NCBI GenBank assembly: GCA_017446775.1
Contig: JAFSQE010000016.1
Location: 1 to 51,050, forward strand
Direction: 5' to 3'
Length of the DNA: 51,050 nt
Origin: Bacteroidales bacterium
GTDB lineage: Bacteria > Bacteroidota > Bacteroidia > Bacteroidales > UBA932
Part shown: positions 1 to 9,267 of the stretch, one piece after another
Numbering within the stretch: the first letter of the stretch is position 1
Layout of the letters: every line of letters begins with the position of its first letter
Program-made: the position numbers and the translations under genes
Notes under the pieces: generated by a model
Database searches by the model: none
Told to the model about the DNA's origin: nothing
What the model saw: the letters and a program-made list of their open reading frames with translations, nothing else

Positions 1-328
1 GCACCTGCACCTGCCAGTAATAATCGGTGCAGGGCTCTATCGCGCTGCCGCGGTACGGTATCAGCACCGACTCTTTGCTGATCTTGATGCCGGAATCCCA
101 GCAGGTCTTCTCGGGATGCGCAGGATCCTTGAACACACGGATATGGTACGATGTCTGGGCGGCACCGTTCCTGCTCCCGTCATTTATCCAGCTGAAGCGG
201 GGACTCACAGCATCGGTAAATGCATCGGCATGATATTCTGTGGTGAGATCTATCGGTTTGATGCTCGCCTTTGGCGTACAGCCCGCCAGCAGCAGGCACG
301 TGGCAATTGTGAAAAGAAGTCGTTTCAT
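1..328 (-). CDS. GH78 alpha-L-rhamnosidase-like lipoprotein, N-terminal part (cut by window edge)
   Basis: Only the first 109 codons lie in the window; the gene runs off the left edge. The start is the ATG at 326-328. The first 17 residues form a lipoprotein signal (KR charge, hydrophobic stretch, lipobox LLAGC with Cys17), so the product is probably membrane anchored. The following residues (SPRFSWI, then QTSYHIRVF) match the fibronectin-like N-terminal domain that opens Bacteroidota alpha-L-rhamnosidases of family GH78, which remove rhamnose from plant or bacterial glycans. The catalytic domain is not visible, so the family call rests on the N-terminus alone. It is divergent from the cstA-like gene and has its own -7 element at 361-368. 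Confidence 0.72.
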   Translation of the reverse strand, partial: MKRLLFTIATCLLLAGCTPKASIKPIDLTTEYHADAFTDAVSPRFSWINDGSRNGAAQTSYHIRVFKDPAHPEKTCWDSGIKISKESVLIPYRGSAIEPCTDYYWQVQV

Positions 329-360
329 TTATATGCAAAAGTCAATTATACTAAGCGTGC

Positions 361-368
361 CAAAGATA
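361..368 (-). promoter_or_regulatory. -7 element for the GH78 lipoprotein gene
   Basis: On the minus strand this reads TATCTTTG, a match to the Bacteroidota TAnnTTTG consensus, 32 nt before the start codon at 328. No clear TTG lies 19 nt upstream. Confidence 0.6.
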
Positions 369-403
369 GCAATATTTGCGTACAATAATAGAGCATTTTT
401 GCC

Positions 404-411
404 TACATTTG
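404..411 (+). promoter_or_regulatory. -7 element for the cstA-like gene
   Basis: Reads TACATTTG, matching TAnnTTTG. Only 9 nt separate it from the ATG at 421, so the transcript would carry almost no leader. A second, poorer match (AATATTTG, ending at 378) lies 26 nt upstream. Confidence 0.5.
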
Positions 412-420
412 CCACTTGTT

Positions 421-1875
421 ATGATAACCTTTTTAGCTTGTATTTCTTTCCTGGTGCTCGGTTATTTCTTCTACGGGAATTTCGTGGAGAAAAAGTTGTT
501 CTGCGCAGACCCGTCCCGCCCCGTACCAGCTCACAGCCATGCCGATGGCGTAGATTACAAAGAGATTAAACCCTGGCGCGTATTTGTGATCCAGTTCCTC
601 AACATTGCCGGGCTGGGCCCCATATTCGGAGCAATCCTTGGCGCAGCATACGGTCCGCTGGCCTATCTTTGGATAATTATCGGCTGTGTGTTCATGGGTG
701 CGGTGCACGACTATTTCACCGGGATGATATCGATGCGTTGCGGCGGTCGCAGCACCCCTTCGCTGATTGGCTTTTACCTTGGCAAGAATGTCAAAAAGGT
801 GCTGAACATATTCATAGCGCTTATGCTGATTGGCATAGGTTGCTCTTTTGTAACCGGACCTGCCGACCTGCTGAACAACATGGCGCCGGTTAGCAAACTG
901 TTCTGGATTGTGGTTATTTTTACCTACTACATCCTGGCCACGCTGGTGCCTATCGACAAGATTATCGGTCGCATATATCCATACCTGGGCGCAACTCTGC
1001 TGTTTATGGCGATAGCCGTTGGTTTTGCCCTGGTTATCAAGGGATTTAACGGAAGCGTTACACTTACAGAACTGACCCCTGCTACTATGCGGAACTATCA
1101 CAGCAACCCACAGAGCAATATCCTGTTCCCGATGCTGTTCATAGTGATTTCGTGCGGGGCGATATCGGGATTCCACAGCACACAGAGCCCTATTATGGCA
1201 CGCTGCCTCGGCAACGAAAAGTATGGCCGCAAGATTTTCTACGGGGCGATGATCTGCGAAGGTATAGTAGCCTGCATCTGGGCCACTGCGGCAATGGCAT
1301 ACACAGGCGGGCCCGATGGCCTCAATGCGGCGGCAGCTGCCGGCATGACCCCTGCAATACTGGTGGATGCCATCTGCCGTGACTGGCTTGGCAAGGTCGG
1401 GGCGATAATAGCCATCCTTGGTGTGATTGCATGCCCAATCACTTCTGGCGATACGGCGTTCCGCAGCATCCGCCTTATCCTGTCCGAGGCGCTGCACATC
1501 AACCAGAAACCTATAGTAAACCGCATCATCACAGCACTGCCGATATTCGTTATCGCAGTGCTGGTATGCACATTCGACTTCTCTACCATCTGGAACTATG
1601 TAGGCATCTCCAACCAGATACTTGCAGCCATTATTCTCTGGACCGTATCCACATATCTCTACAAGAGAGGCAAGAGTCCGTTGTTCACGGCCATTCCCGC
1701 CACCTTCCTGACCTATGTGTGCAGTTGCTACTTTATGGTTGCTCCGGTAAAGTCGGGTGGCCTGAACCTTCCCGTAACCGCCGGCTACATTGTGTCCGGG
1801 GTATTTACGCTGCTTATTGTCTGCCTGTTTTTACTGCGCATCAGAAAGATTAACGTTCACCGGCTAGCCCGTTAA
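421..1875 (+). CDS. cstA: Carbon starvation protein CstA-family transporter
   Basis: An integral membrane protein of 484 residues. The start ATG at 421 gives MITFLACISFLVLGYFFYG, the typical CstA N-terminus; an upstream TTG at 376 would add 15 unlikely residues and would remove the promoter. Family hallmarks include the N-terminal GYFFYGNFVEKKLF segment, the GPIFGAILGAAYGPLAYLW segment near residue 65, and the GAISGFHSTQSP segment in the middle. About a dozen hydrophobic helices follow one another. In Enterobacteria the family takes up peptides or pyruvate during carbon limitation; the substrate here is unknown. It lies 12 bp before the antiporter gene and probably shares a transcript with it. 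Confidence 0.88.
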   Translation: MITFLACISFLVLGYFFYGNFVEKKLFCADPSRPVPAHSHADGVDYKEIKPWRVFVIQFLNIAGLGPIFGAILGAAYGPLAYLWIIIGCVFMGAVHDYFTGMISMRCGGRSTPSLIGFYLGKNVKKVLNIFIALMLIGIGCSFVTGPADLLNNMAPVSKLFWIVVIFTYYILATLVPIDKIIGRIYPYLGATLLFMAIAVGFALVIKGFNGSVTLTELTPATMRNYHSNPQSNILFPMLFIVISCGAISGFHSTQSPIMARCLGNEKYGRKIFYGAMICEGIVACIWATAAMAYTGGPDGLNAAAAAGMTPAILVDAICRDWLGKVGAIIAILGVIACPITSGDTAFRSIRLILSEALHINQKPIVNRIITALPIFVIAVLVCTFDFSTIWNYVGISNQILAAIILWTVSTYLYKRGKSPLFTAIPATFLTYVCSCYFMVAPVKSGGLNLPVTAGYIVSGVFTLLIVCLFLLRIRKINVHRLAR

Positions 1876-1887
1876 CCACCGAGATAT

Positions 1888-4134
1888 ATGGACGAGAGCT
1901 TGAACCTTGTTAAGGACCTGGCACTGATTTTTATCTCCGCAGGTATCATCACACTCATTTTCAGAGCTTTAAAGCAGCCGCTAATACTCGGTTACATAGT
2001 GGCCGGATTCCTTGTGGGGCCGCACTTCGGCCTCTTTCCCGGCCTAACCAAACCAGAGACCATAGAGCAGTGGTCGGAGATCGGTATCATATTTCTGCTC
2101 TTTGCCCTCGGCCTCGAATTCAGTTTCAAGAAGCTTCTCAAGGTGGGCAGCAGCGCCCTTATCACCGCAGGGACAATATTCGCAGGGATGTTTGTCACCG
2201 GCATGGCGGTAGGCGGCGCGATGGGCTTCAGCCACATGGAACGTATCTTCCTTGGCGGGATGCTCTCCATGTCATCCACAACCATCATCATAAAGGCGTT
2301 CGACGACCTCGGGTTGAAGGGAATGCCATTTACGGGCGTTGTATTCGGCACGCTTGTGGTCGAAGACCTGCTGGCGGTAGTGCTGATGGTGCTGCTGAGC
2401 ACAATGGCGGTGAGCCAGCAGTTTGCCGGCGGCGAAATGGTGCGCGCACTGCTTAAGCTCCTCTTCTTCCTGATTCTCTGGTTCGTTGTGGGGATGTTCC
2501 TGATACCGACCCTGTTCAAGAAGGGTCGGCAGGTGATGAACGAAGAGATGCTGGTGATACTATCCGTGGGCTTGTGCTTCGGCATGGTGGCGCTGGCCAC
2601 CGCTGCCGGTTTCTCTTCTGCGCTGGGGGCGTTCGTGATGGGTTCCCTGCTGGCCGAAACGCTTGAGGGCGAGCATATCTCCCACTCCATCAAGAATATC
2701 AAAGACCTGTTCGGCGCCATCTTCTTCGTATCTGTAGGTATGATGGTGGATCCGTTGATAATCGTGCAGTACTGGCAGCCGATTCTCATTCTTATCGTGG
2801 TTGTGGTAATCGGCATTCCGCTGTTCGCAACCAGCGGCGTGCTTATGGCCGGGCAGGGATTGCACAGTGCCGTGCGCAGCGGCTTTTCAATGGCGCAGAT
2901 AGGCGAATTCGCCTTTATCATTGCCAGCCTCGGGCGCAGCCTGGGGGTAATGGCAGACTATATCTACCCGGTGATAGTGGCAGTTTCTGTGATCACCACA
3001 TTCACCACGCCCTATTTTATCAAACTTTCCGAGCCGTTCTACGGGATGCTTAGCCGCAAACTGCCACCCAGACTCTTCTCTACCCTTAGCGAAGTGCGGG
3101 CGTCCAACCGTTCCCAGGCACGGGAAAGCCAGTGGCGCAAACTTATCAAGGCTTACCTTGTAAGGATGATACCCTACAACGTGATGCTGGTAGCGGTGCT
3201 GCTGGCCTCCAACATGTTGCTTGACCCGTTCGCCAACGAGCGTTTTGTACGCATCAGCGGCGGCGTTATAAATCTGGTGTGCGCCGTGGTAACGCTTATG
3301 GTGATGTCCCCGTTGCTGTACGGGATGGTGATTGCCGCCGGCAAATACAAGGCGCTTTACGACAGTATCTGGCGAGGTTCCTCTGCCGCCGGCCGAGGAC
3401 CGCTGATTGCCATGAGCGCCCTTAAGATATTCCTGGCAGTGGCATACGTGATGGCGGTGGTGTCGCACTACTTCAAGCCCGGCATCGGCATAATTATCCT
3501 GGTGGCGGCATTGGCAGCGGCGGCGTTCATCCTGCTGCGCCTGTTCAACAAACGCTCCAGCTCTCTGGAAAGCAGGTTTGTGGCCAACATGCATCAGAAA
3601 GACGAATTCATGCGCAAGGCTGCTCCGGTAACGACCACCATCCGCGAGAAGATGAGCGGCCACGATATCTGTGTAGAGAACCTTAAGGTCTCTTCCGATT
3701 TCAGGTATGTGGGCAAGCAGTTGCGGGATATACCGCTCAGGCGCGATTACGGCGTGAATATTGTAAAAATCACCCGCGGTAAGAGCATCATAAACATTCC
3801 GTCTGCATCTGAATATCTTTTCCCTGCCGATGAGATTCTTGTGGTGGGGTCTTTGGATAGTGTCGAGGCCTTCAAGAAGGCGTTGAGTGAAGATGTTTCG
3901 CTAGCCAGAAGGGACACCGCAGCGGTAGAGGTGGAATCGTTTGTCCTGGACGAAAGTTCGCTTTTGGCCGGCAAATCGCTGCAGATGGTGGATATGCGCA
4001 ACTCCGGCTGCATGCTGATAGGCATCGGGCGCGGCGAAGAGACCTACATGAACCCGGAGCCCGACATGATACTCCGTCCAGGCGACATCGTCTGGCTGGT
4101 GGGCGCCCCCGACGCGATTAAACTGTACAAATAG
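1888..4134 (+). CDS. CPA2-family monovalent cation:proton antiporter with tandem TrkA-C domains
   Basis: A protein of 748 residues. Residues about 1-385 form the Kef/CPA2 antiporter core of roughly 12 helices, with family segments such as QPLILGYIVAGFLVGP and LLFALGLEFS near the N-terminus. A second hydrophobic block follows at about 430-550, with at least four helices that the minimal Kef core lacks. The cytoplasmic C-terminus holds two RCK_C/TrkA-C-like domains, about 595-670 and 675-748. Each carries the family hydrophobic pattern ending in a PGD or PADEI turn, and no NAD-binding TrkA-N domain lies between them. It probably exchanges K+ or Na+ for H+ at the inner membrane, gated by a ligand bound to the TrkA-C pair. 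It is followed after 6 bp by the GH78 lipoprotein gene. Confidence 0.85.
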   Translation: MDESLNLVKDLALIFISAGIITLIFRALKQPLILGYIVAGFLVGPHFGLFPGLTKPETIEQWSEIGIIFLLFALGLEFSFKKLLKVGSSALITAGTIFAGMFVTGMAVGGAMGFSHMERIFLGGMLSMSSTTIIIKAFDDLGLKGMPFTGVVFGTLVVEDLLAVVLMVLLSTMAVSQQFAGGEMVRALLKLLFFLILWFVVGMFLIPTLFKKGRQVMNEEMLVILSVGLCFGMVALATAAGFSSALGAFVMGSLLAETLEGEHISHSIKNIKDLFGAIFFVSVGMMVDPLIIVQYWQPILILIVVVVIGIPLFATSGVLMAGQGLHSAVRSGFSMAQIGEFAFIIASLGRSLGVMADYIYPVIVAVSVITTFTTPYFIKLSEPFYGMLSRKLPPRLFSTLSEVRASNRSQARESQWRKLIKAYLVRMIPYNVMLVAVLLASNMLLDPFANERFVRISGGVINLVCAVVTLMVMSPLLYGMVIAAGKYKALYDSIWRGSSAAGRGPLIAMSALKIFLAVAYVMAVVSHYFKPGIGIIILVAALAAAAFILLRLFNKRSSSLESRFVANMHQKDEFMRKAAPVTTTIREKMSGHDICVENLKVSSDFRYVGKQLRDIPLRRDYGVNIVKITRGKSIINIPSASEYLFPADEILVVGSLDSVEAFKKALSEDVSLARRDTAAVEVESFVLDESSLLAGKSLQMVDMRNSGCMLIGIGRGEETYMNPEPDMILRPGDIVWLVGAPDAIKLYK

Positions 4135-4140
4135 ACATAT

Positions 4141-6321
4141 ATGAAACACATACGCTTGTTGGCGACACTGTTTGTAGCGGCTGCCCTGGCGGGCTGTGCT
4201 ACGCCTGCAGCCCGCCAGAATATAGACTCTTTCATCTCTGCCGTTCCGGTGTGGGCAGAGAACCGTGAAAATGAGGTCAACCTTACGCTGGCCTTTCGCG
4301 AGGTTATAGATTATCGCAAGGATGCCGACATCCGCATTGCGGCATCAACCATCTACCGGCTGAAAGTCAACGGTGAGTTTGTGGGTCACGGACCGTGCGT
4401 GGCAGCGCACGATTACTATCGCATAGACTGTTACGACATAGCGCCGTACCTGCACCCGGGTAGCAACGTGGTATCAATAGAGGTAACGGGTTACAACACA
4501 GAATCTTTCTATCTGCTTAACCAGCCATCTTTCCTTCAGGCAGAGATAGTTTCCAGGGGGAAGGTCGTGGCAGCAACCGGTAAGGACTTCAAAGCTTATG
4601 ATCTGGGACAGCGTGTTCAGGATGTCCCCAAGTTCAGCTATCAGCGCACACAGATGGAGCTTTGGAAACTATCAGAAGGATATGATGCCTGGCAGAAAGA
4701 TCCAGATTTCACTTCTGACCGCCAGGTCTGTCTGGCGCCTCAAAAGGCAAAGACCACAATCGTGCGTCGCGTCCCCTACCCCGACTATACCGTGCACGAA
4801 GCCTCACAGATGCCCGGCGATGGCACCATGTACTCATTTGGCCGCGAATACAGCGGTTTTGTTGGATGCGAGATCCTGGTGCGCGAAAAGACTCTCTTTA
4901 CGATAGACTTCGACGAGATTCTAATAGACGGCAAGATTACCCGCCGCATGCCTTTCCGCGGTTATGTTGCATGGGAGCTTGAGCCGGGGCATTACACACT
5001 GGAGAGCATAGAGCCCTACACCATGCAGTTCGCACAGGTGGGCATCACCGGCGATGCCACCATAGAGCGCATCTATCTGCGCGATTACTGCAATTCTGCA
5101 GTTCAGGCGGGCCAGTTCTGCTGCGACAACGACACGCTAAACATAATCTTTGATGCAGCGCGCGAGACAATCCGCCAGTGCGCCCTCGACATCTTTATGG
5201 ACTGCCCTTCGCGTGAGCGTGCCGGCTGGCTGGGCGACAGCTTCTTCTCTTCCCGAGTGGAGTGTGACCTCTCCGGCGCAACCGATGTAGAGAAGAACTT
5301 TCTGGAGAACTACCTCCTCCCGGATCACTTCAAAACTATCCCGGAGGGAATGGTACCCATGTGCTACCCTGCCGACAACTTCGAGGGAGGCACTTATATC
5401 CCCAACTACGCGATGTGGTTCGTGCTCCAGCTTGAAGAGTATCTGGCCCGTAGCGGCGACCGTGAGATGGTTGACGCCTTCCGCAACCGCGTCTATGGTC
5501 TGGTTGAATTCTTTGATGGATACCTGAATTCCGACGGTCTGCTGGAGCGTCTGGGCAGCTGGGTGTTTATCGAGTGGTCTGCAGCCAATCATTTCGTGTG
5601 GGATGTGAACTATCCTTCCAACATGCAGTATGCAGGCATGCTGGACGCCATTGCGCGCATGTACAATGACCCAGCTCTGCATGAACGCGCAGAGGCGATG
5701 CGCGAGACCATCCGCAACCAGTGCTTCGACGGCCGCTTCTTCTGCGACAACGCAATGCGGCAGCAGGACGGCAGCCTGGTTCGCACAGACAACCACACCG
5801 AGACTTGTCAGTATTATGCCTTCTTTTTTGGCACCGCCACCCCCGAGACCTATCCCGAACTCTGGCAGCGCATGGCCACCGAATTCGGCCCGATACGCGA
5901 GAAGGAGGACAAATACCCCGACGTACCCAAGGCAAATGCCCTGTTCGGCAATTATATGCGTATGGAATTGCTCTCAGAGAACGGACTCGGTGCCCAATCT
6001 TTGAAGGAGTTCGGCGACTTCTACCTCCCGATGGCTAAGGCAACTGGCACCCTCTGGGAGAACATGACCTTCAGCGACAGCTGTAACCACGGCTTCGCCG
6101 CCCATGTAGCGCACGTACTCTACCGCGACGCCGCCGGCATCTATTCAGTTGACCGTGTAGGCAAGACCGTTACGCTGCGCCTGCGCGACACCGGCCTTAA
6201 AGAGTGCCACGCCATCCTCCCCGTCCCCGGCGGAGAAATCAGGCTCGACTGGACATGCACCGGCGGAGAGTTCAACAAGACAATCAAGCTTCCCAAAGGC
6301 TATAAACTTATAGAAGAATAA
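4141..6321 (+). CDS. GH78 family alpha-L-rhamnosidase-like lipoprotein
   Basis: A protein of 726 residues with a lipobox LAGC (Cys19), so it is an exported lipoprotein. A beta-rich N-terminal half is followed by an (alpha/alpha)6 catalytic domain from about 330. The motif DCPSRERAGWLGD carries the three acidic residues conserved in GH78 (Asp354, Glu359, Asp366), and LWEN near the C-terminus supplies the probable general base Glu640. All four acidic positions known from GH78 structures are therefore kept, which argues for an active enzyme, although the aglycone cannot be predicted. With the partial gene at the left edge this is the second GH78-like lipoprotein within 6.3 kb. It sits only 6 bp downstream of the antiporter and 6 bp upstream of ettA. 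Confidence 0.85.
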   Translation: MKHIRLLATLFVAAALAGCATPAARQNIDSFISAVPVWAENRENEVNLTLAFREVIDYRKDADIRIAASTIYRLKVNGEFVGHGPCVAAHDYYRIDCYDIAPYLHPGSNVVSIEVTGYNTESFYLLNQPSFLQAEIVSRGKVVAATGKDFKAYDLGQRVQDVPKFSYQRTQMELWKLSEGYDAWQKDPDFTSDRQVCLAPQKAKTTIVRRVPYPDYTVHEASQMPGDGTMYSFGREYSGFVGCEILVREKTLFTIDFDEILIDGKITRRMPFRGYVAWELEPGHYTLESIEPYTMQFAQVGITGDATIERIYLRDYCNSAVQAGQFCCDNDTLNIIFDAARETIRQCALDIFMDCPSRERAGWLGDSFFSSRVECDLSGATDVEKNFLENYLLPDHFKTIPEGMVPMCYPADNFEGGTYIPNYAMWFVLQLEEYLARSGDREMVDAFRNRVYGLVEFFDGYLNSDGLLERLGSWVFIEWSAANHFVWDVNYPSNMQYAGMLDAIARMYNDPALHERAEAMRETIRNQCFDGRFFCDNAMRQQDGSLVRTDNHTETCQYYAFFFGTATPETYPELWQRMATEFGPIREKEDKYPDVPKANALFGNYMRMELLSENGLGAQSLKEFGDFYLPMAKATGTLWENMTFSDSCNHGFAAHVAHVLYRDAAGIYSVDRVGKTVTLRLRDTGLKECHAILPVPGGEIRLDWTCTGGEFNKTIKLPKGYKLIEE

Positions 6322-6327
6322 CATCCC

Positions 6328-8004
6328 ATGGCAGACGAAAAAATCATATTCTCGATGAACGGTGTCGGCAAGGTGTTGCCGCACAACAACAAGGTTATAC
6401 TGAAGGATATCTACCTGAGCTTCTTTTACGGAGCAAAAATCGGCATCATCGGACTCAACGGCAGCGGTAAGTCTACGCTGCTGAAGATTATCGCCGGGAT
6501 AGAGAAATCGATCCGCGGCGAGGTCGTTTGGGCGCCCGGCTACAGCGTGGGCTATCTTGCCCAGGAACCCGAGATGGATCCCGAGAAGAGTGTTCTGGAA
6601 GTGGTTCAGGAAGGTGTGCAGGAGGTGATGGACCTGCTTAATGAATACAACGAACTCGGAATGAAGTTTGCCGAGCCTATGGATGATGAGCAAATGAACC
6701 GTCTCATCGAGCGGCAGGGCGAGCTAACGGAACTTATCGACCACCACGGCGGCTGGGAGATAGATTCGAAACTGGAACGCGCTATGGATGCCCTTCAGTG
6801 CCCGCCTTCCGATGCGATTGTGAAGAATCTCTCCGGTGGCGAACGCCGCCGCGTGGCGCTCTGCCGTCTGCTGCTCCAGCAACCCGACGTCCTGCTTCTG
6901 GACGAGCCCACCAACCACCTTGACACAGAGAGTATCCAGTGGCTGGAGGCGCACCTGCAGCAGTACAAGGGTACCGTGATTGCCGTGACCCACGACCGCT
7001 ACTTCCTGGACAATGTGGCGGGCTGGATACTGGAACTGGACCGCGGCGAAGGGATACCCTGGAAAGGCAACTATTCATCCTGGCTGGACCAGAAGACCAA
7101 ACGTCTGGCGCAGGAAGAGAAGCAGGAGAGCAAACGCCGCAAGACACTGGAGCGCGAGCTGGAATGGGTGCGCATGGCACCCCGCGCCCGCCAGGCCAAG
7201 CAGAAAGCCCGTCTGGGCGCATACGAGAAGCTTGCCAGTGCCGATGTCAAACAGAAAGAAGAGAATCTGGAGATCTATATCCCCAACGGACCGCACCTTG
7301 GCAACAAAGTCATCCGTTTCAACGATGTATCAAAGGCATACGATGGCCGCGTGCTTTTCGAGCATCTGAACTTCGAGTTGCCGCCGGCAGGCATCGTGGG
7401 TGTAATCGGCCCAAACGGCGCCGGCAAAACCACCCTCTTCCGCCTGATTATGGGCATCGAGAAGCCCAACACCGGCAGCATAGAGATTGGCGAAACGGTG
7501 AAACTGGCCTATGTAGACCAGCAGCATAAATCCATCGATCCCGAAAAAACCGTCTACCAGACAGTGGCTGGCGATTCCGAATGGGTGCGGATGGGCGGCC
7601 GTGAAATCAACGCCCGTGCATGGATATCCCGATTCAACTTCTCCGGAGCAGACCAGGAAAAGAAGTGCGGCATACTCTCCGGCGGCGAGCGCAACCGCCT
7701 GCATCTGGCCCTCACTCTTAAAGACGAAGGAAACGTTCTGCTGCTCGACGAACCCACCAACGACGTCGATGTAAACACCATCCGCGCCCTTGAAGAAGGT
7801 CTCGACGGCTTTGCCGGCTGTGCAGTAGTGGTATCCCACGACCGCTGGTTCCTGGACCGCATCGCCACCCACATCCTCGCTTTTGAAGGTGACAGCCAGG
7901 TCATCTTCTTCGACGGCAACTACTCTGAATACGAAGAGAACAAAAAGAAACGCCTGGGCGATATCGAGCCCAAGCGCTTCAAGTATAAAAAGTTGATGGA
8001 GTAG
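6328..8004 (+). CDS. ettA: Energy-dependent translational throttle protein EttA (ABC-F ATPase)
   Basis: A protein of 558 residues, the usual EttA length, with no membrane segment. It holds two ABC cassettes. Cassette 1 has Walker A GLNGSGKST, signature LSGGERRR and Walker B LLLDEPTNHLD. Cassette 2 has Walker A GPNGAGKTT, signature LSGGERNR and LLLDEPTNDVD. A charged linker rich in Lys, Arg and Glu (about 250-310) joins them, as in ABC-F factors that bind the ribosomal E site. EttA restrains the first elongation step when ADP is high. Its stop codon abuts that of serB on the other strand (8004/8005). Confidence 0.95.
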   Translation: MADEKIIFSMNGVGKVLPHNNKVILKDIYLSFFYGAKIGIIGLNGSGKSTLLKIIAGIEKSIRGEVVWAPGYSVGYLAQEPEMDPEKSVLEVVQEGVQEVMDLLNEYNELGMKFAEPMDDEQMNRLIERQGELTELIDHHGGWEIDSKLERAMDALQCPPSDAIVKNLSGGERRRVALCRLLLQQPDVLLLDEPTNHLDTESIQWLEAHLQQYKGTVIAVTHDRYFLDNVAGWILELDRGEGIPWKGNYSSWLDQKTKRLAQEEKQESKRRKTLERELEWVRMAPRARQAKQKARLGAYEKLASADVKQKEENLEIYIPNGPHLGNKVIRFNDVSKAYDGRVLFEHLNFELPPAGIVGVIGPNGAGKTTLFRLIMGIEKPNTGSIEIGETVKLAYVDQQHKSIDPEKTVYQTVAGDSEWVRMGGREINARAWISRFNFSGADQEKKCGILSGGERNRLHLALTLKDEGNVLLLDEPTNDVDVNTIRALEEGLDGFAGCAVVVSHDRWFLDRIATHILAFEGDSQVIFFDGNYSEYEENKKKRLGDIEPKRFKYKKLME

Positions 8005-9249
8005 CTATTGCATCTTTCCGTGCTTTCCAAGATAGCTGTCTTTGAAGCCTAAGAAATAGAGTACACCATCCAGACCGATGGTGTTTATGCTCTGTCGGGC
8101 ACTCTCTGCCACACGCGGCTTGGCGTGGAAGGCAATACCAAGGCCTGCTGCGGAGAGCATCGGGAGGTCGTTTGCACCATCACCAACTGCGATGGTCTGT
8201 TCCAGATTTACCTTCTCCATCTGGGCAATGAGCCTAAGCAGGTCAGCCTTGCGTCGTCCGTCCACAATGTCTCCCACATATCGACCTGTAAGGCATCCGT
8301 CTTCGCCGATTTCAAGTTCGTTGGCATAGACATAGTCGATGCCGTATTTTCGCTGGAGGAATTCGCCAAAGTAGGTGAACCCTCCGCTCAGAATCGCAAT
8401 CTTGTATCCGGCACGCTTGAGGACCTCCATCAGCCGGTCGACACCCTCCGTGATAGGCATATTCTCTGCAATCTCCTGCATTACCGAAGCATCGAGCCCC
8501 TTGAGCAGAGCCACTCTGCGGCGGAAACTCTCCTTGAAATCTATTTCCCCACGCATCGCGCTCTCTGTGATGGCAGCCACCTGTTCCCCCACTCCTGCGC
8601 GTGCCGCAAGCTCGTTGATGCACTCCGTCTGGACAAGAGTAGAATCCATATCAAAGCATATCAGGCGACGCATCCTTCTAAACATGTTATCCCGCTGGAA
8701 AGAGAAGTCGATGCCCATCTGGGACGACATGTGCATCAACTCTGCCTGGAGAGCATCGCGGTCGTCAGGCACACCGCGGATAGAGAACTCTATGCAGCTG
8801 CGCACCGACGCGCTGGTCTGCTGCAGGCTCTGACGGCCGGTAAGACGTTTGATTGAGTCGATATTAAGACCGTGATTTGAAATGACCCGTGCGGCGGCGG
8901 CGATCTGCTTGGCCGACAGACTGCGGGCGATTATGGTGAGGATATAACGGTTCTTGCCCTGACGGCCGACCCACTCCTCATAATCATCGTCACTGACCGG
9001 CTCGAAACCGATTGCGACCCCAAGCTCAGTAGCTTTGAACAGGAGTTCCTTCAGAACCTGACCGGAGCTGCGGGCAGAGATGCGGATCAATATGCCCAGG
9101 GAGAGACTGCTATGGATATCGGCCTGTCCGATGTCCAGTATCTGGGCATCGTAGCGGGAAAGGATATCCATTACCGATGCGGTAAGGCCGGTGCGGTCCT
9201 TGCCGGTGATACGGATCAGTATCTGCTCCATCTTTTTGGTCTTGGTCAT
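8005..9249 (-). CDS. serB: Phosphoserine phosphatase SerB with two N-terminal ACT domains
   Basis: A protein of 414 residues that removes phosphate from L-phosphoserine in the last step of serine synthesis. Residues about 8-85 and 100-185 are ACT-like regulatory domains, the first beginning with the typical ITGKDRTGLT. The HAD domain follows, with the nucleophile motif FDMDSTLV (Asp200, Asp202), the SGGF motif and the late GDGANDLPM motif. An alternative start is Met7, directly before the first ACT strand. It lies 18 bp downstream of slyD on the same strand and is probably co-transcribed with it. Confidence 0.93.
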   Translation of the reverse strand: MTKTKKMEQILIRITGKDRTGLTASVMDILSRYDAQILDIGQADIHSSLSLGILIRISARSSGQVLKELLFKATELGVAIGFEPVSDDDYEEWVGRQGKNRYILTIIARSLSAKQIAAAARVISNHGLNIDSIKRLTGRQSLQQTSASVRSCIEFSIRGVPDDRDALQAELMHMSSQMGIDFSFQRDNMFRRMRRLICFDMDSTLVQTECINELAARAGVGEQVAAITESAMRGEIDFKESFRRRVALLKGLDASVMQEIAENMPITEGVDRLMEVLKRAGYKIAILSGGFTYFGEFLQRKYGIDYVYANELEIGEDGCLTGRYVGDIVDGRRKADLLRLIAQMEKVNLEQTIAVGDGANDLPMLSAAGLGIAFHAKPRVAESARQSINTIGLDGVLYFLGFKDSYLGKHGKMQ

Positions 9250-9267
9250 ATCAGGAACTTCAATTAT

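Noticed and set aside
376-420. An upstream TTG start for the cstA-like gene
   Set aside because: It would add 15 non-hydrophobic residues before a standard CstA N-terminus and overlap the -7 element.
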